A stretch of 12,228 bases of DNA from Methylococcales bacterium (GTDB taxonomy: Bacteria; Pseudomonadota; Gammaproteobacteria; Methylococcales; Methylomonadaceae), in contig SHZG01000051.1 of NCBI GenBank assembly GCA_009692395.1, positions 1 to 12,228 of the forward strand, in the 5' to 3' direction. This document shows positions 5,795 through 12,228 of the stretch, in pieces. Under the pieces are notes generated by a model. It saw only the letters and a program-made list of their open reading frames with translations, was not told where the DNA came from and made no database searches. The first letter of the stretch is position 1. Every line of letters starts with the position of its first letter. The position numbers and the translations under genes were made by a program.

Positions 5795-8700
5795 ATGCAG
5801 CACACTACTTTACAAGCCGACGATAACCGTGAATTAATCCTCGCGGCTCTGACACACATTGCTCACGTCGTACCCGCACAAGCACCGCTACAAAATTTCG
5901 TGCATCACAATACACTGCACGGCTATCAGCATCTTAGTTTTGAACAAGCACTGGCTGATAATGCCGCTTTAACGGGCATTAGCGGTTATCTTCCTGAGGT
6001 GCGTTATCGCCAGTTTTATGCTGATGGGCGTATTAATGAGGTGGATATTAACGCCGCTTTAACCAAGGTGGAGGGAGTGCATCGCTCTACGATGACTGTT
6101 GACGGTAAAATTATTACTCACCACGATATTTTATCCATCGCACTGTTAGTCGATTTATCCGCCATTAACGTCAGTCAATTTATCTGGCAAGTCGAAGAAA
6201 TGTGCGCCTTAAGCTCCGTGCAAGCCGATGTCCCTGAGGCAATTGCTCACCATTACACGGCGCAAAATATCCGCGCCTTATGGCAAGCATTGTTAATTAA
6301 ACTGGAGTTACAACAAGCCACTTATCATCCTGAAACGGTACTGAATTTATCGCTAGAACAAACTGAAGATTGGCTAAGCGTCAGTCATAGCGATGCGGCT
6401 ATTCATTCACAAACCCAACAACAAGTCGCTATTGAACTGAATACGCTGTTTGCACAAGTCGGTGATGAACTGAGTTTACGCAGTTTGGTGTTGGCATTAA
6501 GCGGTAAAGATAGTCTGGATTTTGTCCGTCCCAAATTAATCCGCATCTGCGCCTCGGTGTTGGATGAAGGTGTCGCGGCATGGCATACACCTGATGCCGC
6601 ACAACTTGGGCTTTATGGTGCGTGGCGAGCTAGCACGGATTATGACATTAGCTTGTTTCTGCATGAACTGCCTGACTGGCAACACATTGTTGCCAACTTG
6701 CCAAAAGATGCCATTGAGACCATCATTTTGCATCTAACTGACATGGAAATTCCCAAGGAAAAATGGGCAGGTTATTTACAACGACTCGCCTTAGAACTAG
6801 CAGGCTGGTCGGGCATGATTGTCTGGCGTGAGCAACATTCCAACTATCAAACGAAACATAATATTCCTATTCGATTGGCTGATTATCTGGCTATTCGTTT
6901 GACCTTAGACAGGTTGTGGCTCAATCAAATTTGCCACGATTTATGGAAAGTGGACGCTAATTTGACCAGCTTGCGCCACTATTTTCAGAAAAATTTATCT
7001 GAGTTTATGGTGCGTCGCCATCTCTATCAAGGCGATTTACCCGAGTATCTCAGCCATCAAGCAAAATCCCTGACCACCCAAGTTAATTCTGAACGCAATC
7101 ATCGCGAACAATGGCAAGCCTTAGCCGATTTAATCTGGACGTGGCAGTTTAGCCCGATGGCAGACAATAAAAACCGCCATTCAGTGTTTAACAGCGGCTG
7201 GCGGTTGTTTCGTTTATGTCAGCATTTAGGTTTACAAGCGAACCATATTGAACAATTATCAGCTATAGACTTACAAAATCTATTAACGCACCTTGATGAA
7301 TTTACTGTTACTGAACGCAGTCAAATCTGGCTAACAGCTTACGAACACCACTATCAACAGCAGTTTTTTAATGCCTTACGCGCCAATCATCAACGTGGAC
7401 GCTGGGTAAAACGTGACACCCGCCCCGAAGCACAGCTTATTTTCTGCATGGATGAACGTGAAGAAAGTTTTCGCCGTCATTTAGAAGAACATAATCCAGC
7501 GCTTGAAACACTGGGCGCAGCAGGTTTTTTTGGTGTTGCGATGAATTACCAAGGCTTAGACGATAGTCACAGTGCTGCCTTGTGTCCTATCGTTGTTATT
7601 CCTAGTCATAACGTACAAGAAATACCGCTTGCCGATACTGAGGACACCTTAGACCGTCATAATAGTGGACATACACTCAACCAACGTATCACGCATTTAT
7701 TACTGCAAAGTTCGCGTAGCAATCCTTTGTTGTCATATCCTGTGATTAACTTGTTTGCACCCGTCACACTCATTGGTTTATTAGCTAAAACGTTATTCCC
7801 TAAAGCGCAACAACAATTAGTTGCCAATATAGCCAATAAAGTATCGCCGACGGTTGCGACGCAACTGCACTTTACTAGCGATAGCGACACCATTGCCACC
7901 CCCGAAAAACCTAAACTAGGGTTTACTGATACGGAACAAGCCGACCGCGTGACTAATTTATTGCGCGTCATGGGTTTAACCAATGTGTTCGCGCCTTTAG
8001 TGGTGTTATTTGGACACGGATCAACCAGCCTCAATAATCCGCATGAAGTAGCGCACAATTGCGGTGCGTGCAGTGGTGGACATGGCGGCCCGAATGCGCG
8101 GGTATTTGCGGCGATGGCGAATCGTCCAGAAGTGCGTAAGCTACTGGCAGAGCGCGGCATTCACATTCCTACCGACACTTGGTTTATCGGTGCAGAACAC
8201 GACACCTGTAGTGAAGCTATTGAATGGTACGATTTAAGCGAATTACCCATTGCCCTGCAATCTGCATTTAATAAACTGCAAGGTGATTTAAATCACGCAC
8301 GGCATTTATCCGCGCATGAACGTTGCCGCCGTTTAGCGTCCGCGCCACGCAATCCCAGTCTAAAAGCCGCTTTGGCACATATCGAAGGACGCGCGGCTGA
8401 TTTTTCCCAAGTGCGCCCTGAAGTGGGACACGCAACTAACGCCGCCGCTGTCGTTGGACGACGCTCATTAACCCAAGGCGCGTTTTTTGACCGCCGCGTG
8501 TTTTTAATTTCTTACGATCCGACGCAAGATTTAGATGGAAAAATTCTCGAAGGTATTTTATTAGCCGTAGGGCCTGTGGGTGCGGGTATCAATCTGGAAT
8601 ATTATTTTTCTACCGTCAATAATGAGCGGTTTGGCTGTGGCACAAAAGTCCCGCATAACATCGTTGGTTTTTTTGGCATTATGGACGGCACCAGTAGCGA

Positions 8701-9028
8701 TTTACGCACAGGTCTGCCAAAACAAATGCTTGAACCTCATGAAGCCATGCGCTTGCAATTGCTAGTCGAAGCCAAAACGTCAGTATTGGAACAAATCTAT
8801 GAACGCCAAGAAAGTTTGCGCGAATTAATCGCAAACGGTTGGTTACATCTCAGTGCCAAAGACCCCGATAGTAATGATATTTATGTCTTTGAACGTGGCA
8901 CAGGTTTTGTTCTCTGGCAAGCAGAACCCATCGAATTGCCAACGTATGAAAAATCGCCCAATTGTTATAAAGATAAATCTGAACCTGTCGCGCCAGCGTT
9001 GATTAAACAAGCGGCATCACAGAGGTAA
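5795..9028 (+). CDS. dabA: DabA, inorganic-carbon transporter subunit (DUF2309/UPF0753)
   Basis: 1077 residues, soluble, and expected on the cytoplasmic face bound to the membrane subunit encoded just upstream (8-nt gap, AGGA 6 nt before ATG 5795). DUF2309 hallmarks run end to end: PLQNFVHHNTLHGYQ near the N-terminus, QLIFCMDEREESFRRHL, LFGHGS, HNCGACSGGHGGPNAR, and the C-terminal INLEYYFSTVNN and GLPKQMLEPHEAMRL. The zinc-site ligands known for DabA align as C551 and D553 (CMD), H741 (GHG) and C756 (NCG). The H-to-C spacing of 15 equals that reported for the Halothiobacillus enzyme (H524/C539). It would hydrate CO2 to bicarbonate in one direction, driven by ion flow through its partner, to feed RuBisCO. 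It belongs to the long class, well above the roughly 830 residues of the best-studied DabA. No frameshift is seen. An antisense open frame inside it is a shadow. Confidence 0.95.
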   Translation: MQHTTLQADDNRELILAALTHIAHVVPAQAPLQNFVHHNTLHGYQHLSFEQALADNAALTGISGYLPEVRYRQFYADGRINEVDINAALTKVEGVHRSTMTVDGKIITHHDILSIALLVDLSAINVSQFIWQVEEMCALSSVQADVPEAIAHHYTAQNIRALWQALLIKLELQQATYHPETVLNLSLEQTEDWLSVSHSDAAIHSQTQQQVAIELNTLFAQVGDELSLRSLVLALSGKDSLDFVRPKLIRICASVLDEGVAAWHTPDAAQLGLYGAWRASTDYDISLFLHELPDWQHIVANLPKDAIETIILHLTDMEIPKEKWAGYLQRLALELAGWSGMIVWREQHSNYQTKHNIPIRLADYLAIRLTLDRLWLNQICHDLWKVDANLTSLRHYFQKNLSEFMVRRHLYQGDLPEYLSHQAKSLTTQVNSERNHREQWQALADLIWTWQFSPMADNKNRHSVFNSGWRLFRLCQHLGLQANHIEQLSAIDLQNLLTHLDEFTVTERSQIWLTAYEHHYQQQFFNALRANHQRGRWVKRDTRPEAQLIFCMDEREESFRRHLEEHNPALETLGAAGFFGVAMNYQGLDDSHSAALCPIVVIPSHNVQEIPLADTEDTLDRHNSGHTLNQRITHLLLQSSRSNPLLSYPVINLFAPVTLIGLLAKTLFPKAQQQLVANIANKVSPTVATQLHFTSDSDTIATPEKPKLGFTDTEQADRVTNLLRVMGLTNVFAPLVVLFGHGSTSLNNPHEVAHNCGACSGGHGGPNARVFAAMANRPEVRKLLAERGIHIPTDTWFIGAEHDTCSEAIEWYDLSELPIALQSAFNKLQGDLNHARHLSAHERCRRLASAPRNPSLKAALAHIEGRAADFSQVRPEVGHATNAAAVVGRRSLTQGAFFDRRVFLISYDPTQDLDGKILEGILLAVGPVGAGINLEYYFSTVNNERFGCGTKVPHNIVGFFGIMDGTSSDLRTGLPKQMLEPHEAMRLQLLVEAKTSVLEQIYERQESLRELIANGWLHLSAKDPDSNDIYVFERGTGFVLWQAEPIELPTYEKSPNCYKDKSEPVAPALIKQAASQR

Positions 9029-9050
9029 TTATAAGTTCGACGGTATCAAT

Positions 9051-9083
9051 AAACCTGCGAGGTCTTTAAGACCTCGCAGGTTT
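9051..9083. repeat. 16-bp perfect palindrome between convergent genes (ACCTGCNAGGT family)
   Basis: The arms 9051-9066 and 9068-9083 are perfect reverse complements around one base. It shares its core with 4126-4160. Lying between dabA (stop at 9028) and the convergent ATP-grasp gene (stop at 9122), it is placed to act as a two-way transcription stop, though neither side has a strong T run. Confidence 0.8.
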
Positions 9084-9121
9084 GACGCGACTTTATGCAA
9101 ACAACTTATTAACCACTAGGA

Positions 9122-10009
9122 TTATAGATAACGGTTAATTAAATCATCGACTAATAACTGGGCAATATTAACATCACACGCACTTTCCAGCCCTTTCCAC
9201 GCGGGAATGCTGTTGACTTCAATAATGCTGTAAGCTCCGTCTTTATCGCGAATAATATCCACGCCCGCATAATCCATACTTAATGCAGCAGTCGCTTTAA
9301 TGGCTAATGCTGCCACCTCAGCATGTAACTCAATACGTTCACAACTCGCACCTTGAGCAACATTATTCAACCACGACTTCCCGCGTCGGCGCATAGCCGC
9401 AACCGCCTGACCATTAATCACAAACACACGCTTATCGGAAAAGCCAACGCCTGCACAATGCACAAAGCGTTGCAAATAATACACGCCACCGCTTGCTGTC
9501 AACCATAACAAATCCGTGATTTTTTCAATGCGCCGTATACCTTCGCCTTGCGAACCAAACAATGGCTTGCTGATTAACAAATGCCCATTTTTGAGTTCAT
9601 TTTCCGCAATGGCTAACGCCTGTTCACGGTCACGCAATACCCACGTCAACGGCGTAGGCAGTCCCGCGTTATGCAGTAAAAAGCTAGTCATGCCCTTATC
9701 GACACTGCGCTCTATCGCATGACCATCGTTATATACAGGGATAGTGGACAGTTTCAACGCGTGCAGAAAATCCAAATACAACACCACTTCCTGCAACGAA
9801 CCACCCGCCACACCGCGCACAAATACCGCATCGGGTAGTTTTTCTTCAAAGCTGGGGATTTTAATCACAGGCTGATTGGCTTGAATATCAAAACGACATT
9901 CCATCAACGACACAAATTCAGCGTGATAACCGTATTGAGCAAAGGCAAGCCGTAACTGCTTGCCATGCCAGCCCGCATCATCAGTAAAAATAGCAACTCG
10001 TCCTGTCAA
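9122..10009 (-). CDS. RimK-like ATP-grasp ligase (putative alpha-L-glutamate ligase)
   Basis: 295 residues with a complete ATP-grasp fold: an N-terminal pre-ATP domain (about 1-100), then the central ATP-binding domain. K148 in ISKPLFGSQGEGI with the glycine-rich loop at 152-157, QRFV at 180-183, DKRVFVINGQAVAAMRRR, D251 in DYAGVDII, and the metal-binding E264-V-N266 are all visible. RimK-family enzymes form an amide bond from a carboxylate and an amine via acyl-phosphate, typically adding glutamate. The acceptor here is unknown. It is translationally coupled to the DUF3147 gene: the TTG start (10009-10007) overlaps that gene's TGA. The TTG is supported by minus-strand GGAG at 10020-10017, 7 nt upstream, and no better ATG lies near. 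Similar ligases occur with DUF3147 proteins in methylotroph tetrahydromethanopterin gene groups. That link is recollection and only suggestive. Confidence 0.88.
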   Translation of the reverse strand: MTGRVAIFTDDAGWHGKQLRLAFAQYGYHAEFVSLMECRFDIQANQPVIKIPSFEEKLPDAVFVRGVAGGSLQEVVLYLDFLHALKLSTIPVYNDGHAIERSVDKGMTSFLLHNAGLPTPLTWVLRDREQALAIAENELKNGHLLISKPLFGSQGEGIRRIEKITDLLWLTASGGVYYLQRFVHCAGVGFSDKRVFVINGQAVAAMRRRGKSWLNNVAQGASCERIELHAEVAALAIKATAALSMDYAGVDIIRDKDGAYSIIEVNSIPAWKGLESACDVNIAQLLVDDLINRYL

Positions 10010-10356
10010 AGATTAACTCCAAAACGCCGTAAAATCGGCAATAACACAAGGTAAGTGGTGACAGTGGTCGTGCTTGCCAACAACAAACTCAACCAAAAAT
10101 TCAACCCTTGTTTCAGTAATAAGGGAAAAATGATAAAAAATAATAACGAAGGTAACACTAACCAAAACACCTGCTCAACCAGCTCAGCAATTTGCACAGT
10201 CGGTGAGCCTTCAATCTGCATCCAGATAATGGCTAATAAAGTCGTGAGTGGTAAAGAAGCCAATAACGCCCCTATCCCAGTATTGCGTTTAGCAATTTCG
10301 GACACGGCAACAATAATTAGCGCGGAGATAATGAGTTTTAGGGCGTAATAGAACAT
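10006..10356 (-). CDS. DUF3147 family small membrane protein
   Basis: A 116-residue integral membrane protein with about four helices (3-21, 27-46, 62-81 and 88-108 by eye). The N-terminal pattern YYALKLIISALIIVAVSEIA, then GALLASLPLTTLLAIIWM, is that of DUF3147. Its biochemical role is unknown. It is the first gene of a two-gene minus-strand operon. Its TGA overlaps the TTG start of the ATP-grasp ligase, so the two are made together and may act on the same compound, for example as transporter or membrane partner of the ligase (inference). The region before ATG 10356 shows no clear Shine-Dalgarno, but the family start fits. Confidence 0.85.
   Translation of the reverse strand: MFYYALKLIISALIIVAVSEIAKRNTGIGALLASLPLTTLLAIIWMQIEGSPTVQIAELVEQVFWLVLPSLLFFIIFPLLLKQGLNFWLSLLLASTTTVTTYLVLLPILRRFGVNL
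10017..10020 (-). promoter_or_regulatory. ribosome site that fixes the TTG start of the ATP-grasp gene
   Basis: The minus strand reads GGAG, then 7 nt, then TTG at 10009-10007. It lies inside the last codons of the DUF3147 gene and explains coupled translation of the two genes. Confidence 0.7.
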
Positions 10357-10428
10357 TTAATGGGTAACTACTTGGTTATGGGTCTTGGTGTGAAAGGAAT
10401 GTAACGCGATAAGATGCGCTGCATATAG

Positions 10429-10539
10429 CTAACAGCCAATAAAGTGATTACAAAACCGTTCGCACTGAGCTTGTCGAAGTGTGAATGTGGTTCGACAAGA
10501 TTACCATGAACGCTATCATTTTATTGTGCGTTAGCTCTA
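10429..10539. repeat. MITE-like element, copy B
   Basis: A direct repeat of 1180-1290 with four mismatches. Three of them fall in the right arm of the inner stem (AAGATTACC instead of AAGCTCACC), shortening the perfect stem from 12 to 9 bp. The inverted ends GCTAAC...GTTAGC are intact. It lies upstream of the DUF3147 operon and downstream of the TerD-domain gene. The rest of 10357-10603 holds only the hairpin below. Confidence 0.8.
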
Positions 10540-10552
10540 GGATGTGCTGAGG

Positions 10553-10590
10553 TACGAAGCGCATCATTCGAGTTGACGCGAATGATGCGC
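10553..10590. repeat. 12-bp perfect hairpin repeat downstream of the TerD-domain gene
   Basis: GCGCATCATTCG at 10559-10570 pairs perfectly with 10579-10590 around an 8-nt loop (AGTTGACG). A broken relative lies at 1118-1147. The hairpin starts 13 nt past the distal stop of the minus-strand TerD-type gene (10604) and could stabilise or end its transcript. There is no T run. Confidence 0.7.
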
Positions 10591-10603
10591 CTCCTATCGC
10601 ACT

Positions 10604-11658
10604 TTAGCGATTATCAATGTAATCTTGTGAGGTACGATTGCCAAATTTAGCCGCAATTTTTTCACCTAAACGTGTCCCTGACATCGCTAAAGCAAATGCA
10701 ATACTGCCGCCAATCAGCAGTTTAATGATACTACAGTTATCAAACCCATACGGTGTAAAAAAGCCGTTGGACAGTATAATATCACTACACTGAAAAAAGC
10801 CGCTATTGCAGGTTCTAGCACACGAATGGAAGGCGATACTAAACCGACAATCATGCCCCCCGCTAAACAACTAATGGCAAATGACACTATTTCGACTAAA
10901 AAGCGAAAACTGTGCGGTATAAATGACAAAAATAAATTGGTTTGAAAAAGCCCAGCAACAGCGATTGCGGCGATGATAAACACCACCAAGCTAGCCAACA
11001 TCCACGCCCACGAAAAACTTTTAAGCGATCGAATACTTGCTTTAACATTGTCTGGCGTGATAAGTGTGCGTACATCAGGCAATTCGTCTCTAATCGTGTC
11101 CATGATTGCAGAGTTGTTATTCGATTGGCTGTTATTCACCAGCTCTGGCAATGATGAGGTTAGCGAGTGTCTATCAAATTGCGTACCGTATCGCGTTGCC
11201 AAAAACTCCATGCCTTGCTGGTAGCCTTGCCCCAAGGCTCTAAATTTCCATTGCTGATTTTTAAAATAAAGTTCACCTAAAATTAAAGATTGCAACGCGG
11301 AATATTCAGGCGAGAAAGCTGATAAATTACCGACTTCAATATGTAAATTTTGTACGCTTGACAGCGAGTTAGGACTTGCCACGGCAAACACAATTTTACT
11401 CACATCCGCTGAAATTTTATTAAAATCAATCCGAAAAATGGGTTTACCTGCATGGAGCGACAATGAAATAAAATCGGCTTGTGTGTCAATATTGCCGTTG
11501 AGGTAAATAAAATCACTATCAGAACGGACTTTTTCTGCCTCATTCAGCACAAACGCGGCTATATCGAGAGGACAATCAAAAGGTAGCCATGAAATTGTGA
11601 TGTCCATTGATCCCGATTGATTGACAGTAATATTTGCCCCTGCTTGCATAGTATTCAT
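10604..11658 (-). CDS. TerD-domain membrane protein with a -1 frameshift (programmed or mutational)
   Basis: The zero frame runs 11658-10714 (314 residues). The N-terminal 1-165 is a TerD-type domain: W24, LDIAAFVLNEAEKVRSDSDFIYLN at about 31-54, and IFRIDFNKISADVSKIVFAVA at 74-94. The acidic GDNRTG/GDDE calcium loop of classical TerD is absent. A polar linker leads to membrane helices at about 217-237, 252-274 and 284-300. The zero frame then ends in a poorly hydrophobic tail. The -1 frame, from 10756 down to 10604, adds 50 residues with a further helix (IIKLLIGGSIAFALAM) and a basic end (RLGEKIAAKFGN). The frames meet at T TTT TTA (10762-10756), a canonical slippery heptamer. A -1 slip there gives a 351-residue protein. 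A one-T deletion or base-call error would look the same. The start is firm: AAAGGAG 8 nt before ATG 11658. A stress role is only inferred from TerD. Confidence 0.75.
10756..10762 (-). other. U UUU UUA slippery heptamer
   Basis: In zero-frame phase this reads GC-T TTT TTA (end of codon 299, then F300 and L301). A -1 shift lets both tRNAs re-pair on TTT TTT and continue with ACA CCG TAT. A second U6 run at 10793-10798 (T TTT TTC, same phase) lies 36 nt upstream. Downstream I find only weak stems, for example TGATA/TATCA. Confidence 0.5.
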
Positions 11659-11711
11659 TACAGATACTCCTTTGAAGTTAATTAGAATATGATAAGTAAT
11701 CGGGAAATTTC

Positions 11712-11845
11712 ATCGTTCCAACGCTCTGCGTTGGAATGCCTCAGTTGACGCTCCAGCGTCTTCATTGTTAAAGCACTATCATCAGACTGAAACAAGGACG
11801 CTGGAGCGTCCTCAAGAACATTCCAACGCAGAGCGTTGGAACGAT
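11712..11845. repeat. nested palindromic element
   Basis: Outer arms 11712-11738 and 11819-11845 are 27-bp perfect inverted repeats, and each arm itself contains a near-palindrome (CCAACGC/GCGTTGG). Inner arms GACGCTCCAGCGTC (11747-11760) and its complement (11797-11810) are also perfect, separated by a 36-nt loop. The two sets are spaced by 8 nt on both sides. It lies 54 nt upstream of the TerD-type start, so that gene's promoter must lie in 11659-11711 or within the element. The stretch 11846-11913 shows nothing recognisable. Confidence 0.85.
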
Positions 11846-11913
11846 AATATAACTGTCTGCTTCTTCCAAAAAGAGCTTACTGAAAACACATGAGTCCAAT
11901 ACAATCTTATCTT

Positions 11914-12083
11914 TCACTCTAATATTGTCCCGTCTCTTAAACTGCGTACAATTTGCTCTGAGGTATATTTACATTTCACAGGCTTAATTGTTGTTAGTTT
12001 TTTTAAAAGCTGCTGTCTATTTTCTTCATCAGGCGATACTTGTTTTTTTTTAAGAGACAAGCCCAGTAATCTATTAATAATTT
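11914..12083 (-). pseudogene. 3' remnant of an unknown gene cut by IS1
   Basis: Fifty-odd codons stay open from the IS1 terminus to the TGA at 11914. The product is charged and helix-like (LLGLSLKKKQVSPDEENR, QQLLKKLTTIKPVKCKY, then TSEQIVRSLRDGTILE). It has no ATG and no ribosome site, so it looks like the C-terminal end of a gene whose 5' part lies beyond the insertion. The open frame continues by chance into the IS1 end. The length and charge recall small antitoxin or DNA-binding tails, but I do not recognise the family. Confidence 0.5.
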
Positions 12084-12228
12084 GGTAGTGGGTTAAATCT
12101 GTAATTATGAATAAATATCGCGCCCGAATTCGACCTTGTTGATAAGCAAACCGATGACGGTGTCGTGCATCAACTCTAGTTTTGAGAAGCAAATGGTCTT
12201 GCGATTGAGTCGTTTGATCCATGTCCGA
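12084..12228 (-). mobile_element. IS1-family insertion sequence, right end only (inverted relative to the left copy)
   Basis: The terminus is at 12084 and the element runs rightward out of the window. It is the inverted match of 5-149, 144 of 145 bases. It abuts the gene remnant at 11914-12083. Its flank differs from the left copy's flank, so the two are separate insertions rather than two views of one. Confidence 0.85.
12105..12228 (-). CDS. IS1-family transposase, C-terminal fragment
   Basis: This is the same C-terminal reading frame as at 1-128, with stop at 12107-12105 on the minus strand and full codons from 12227. It carries R-L-N-R-K...F-S-K and H-D-T-V-I-G as in IS1 InsB. The single base difference changes the His in FGHD to Arg (FGRD). 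The 5' part and catalytic residues are outside the window. Confidence 0.85.
   Translation of the reverse strand, partial: RTWIKRLNRKTICFSKLELMHDTVIGLLINKVEFGRDIYS

Noticed and set aside
7657..8160. 167-codon antisense frame within dabA
   Set aside because: It overlaps the most conserved zinc-site part of dabA. Its open length follows from the constraint on the sense strand.
10604..10870. Separate small gene (88 codons) after the TerD-type gene
   Set aside because: It overlaps the upstream frame, has no ribosome site, and only the part after the slippery heptamer looks like protein. It is better read as the -1 continuation.
1..12228. Composite transposon carrying the dab operon
   Set aside because: The flanking ends are IS1, but the cargo looks like ordinary chromosomal genes. 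One IS has cut a resident gene, and outer ends and target duplications cannot be seen.

Overview
This window looks like chromosomal DNA from a gammaproteobacterium, most likely a sulfur-oxidising autotroph of the Thiotrichales type (Beggiatoa/Thiothrix-like). That placement is inference. It rests on a DabA-type inorganic-carbon uptake operon, a TIGR02647 small protein (a gammaproteobacterial family), moderate AT-leaning composition, and several different families of short palindromic repeats in almost every intergenic gap. There are no RNA genes, CRISPR arrays or phage genes.

Layout. Both edges (1-149 and 12084-12228) are the same right-hand end of an IS1-family insertion sequence, in inverted orientation with the termini facing inward. 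The sequence is cut inside the transposase gene on each side, as expected for a contig that ends in a repeated IS. Next to the left IS are two minus-strand genes, a TIGR02647 protein (209-445) and a cytidylate-kinase-like P-loop kinase (500-1048). A MITE-like element (1180-1290) leads into a plus-strand pair: an ECF-type sigma factor (1327-1929) overlapping a membrane-anchored VWA protein (1919-4114) whose cytoplasmic N-terminus may be an anti-sigma segment. A perfect palindrome (4126-4160) separates this pair from the plus-strand carbon-uptake operon: a NuoM-type proton-translocating subunit (4314-5786) and a long DabA (5795-9028). A related palindrome (9051-9083) follows dabA, so the two palindromes bracket the dab operon.

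The second half is mostly minus-strand. A DUF3147 membrane protein (10006-10356) is translationally coupled to a RimK-like ATP-grasp ligase (9122-10009). After a second MITE copy and a hairpin comes a TerD-domain membrane protein (10604-11658). Its last membrane segment lies in the -1 frame behind a U UUU UUA heptamer, so it is either a programmed-frameshift gene or a recently broken one. A nested palindrome (11712-11845) lies upstream of it, followed by a 56-residue 3' gene remnant that butts against the right IS1 end.

How it works together. The NuoM/DabA pair is the clearest functional unit: energy-coupled CO2/bicarbonate accumulation for autotrophy. The sigma/VWA pair is a separate envelope-signalling unit. 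The ATP-grasp/DUF3147 pair probably makes or modifies a small glutamylated product. No RuBisCO, carboxysome or LysR regulator gene is present in the window.
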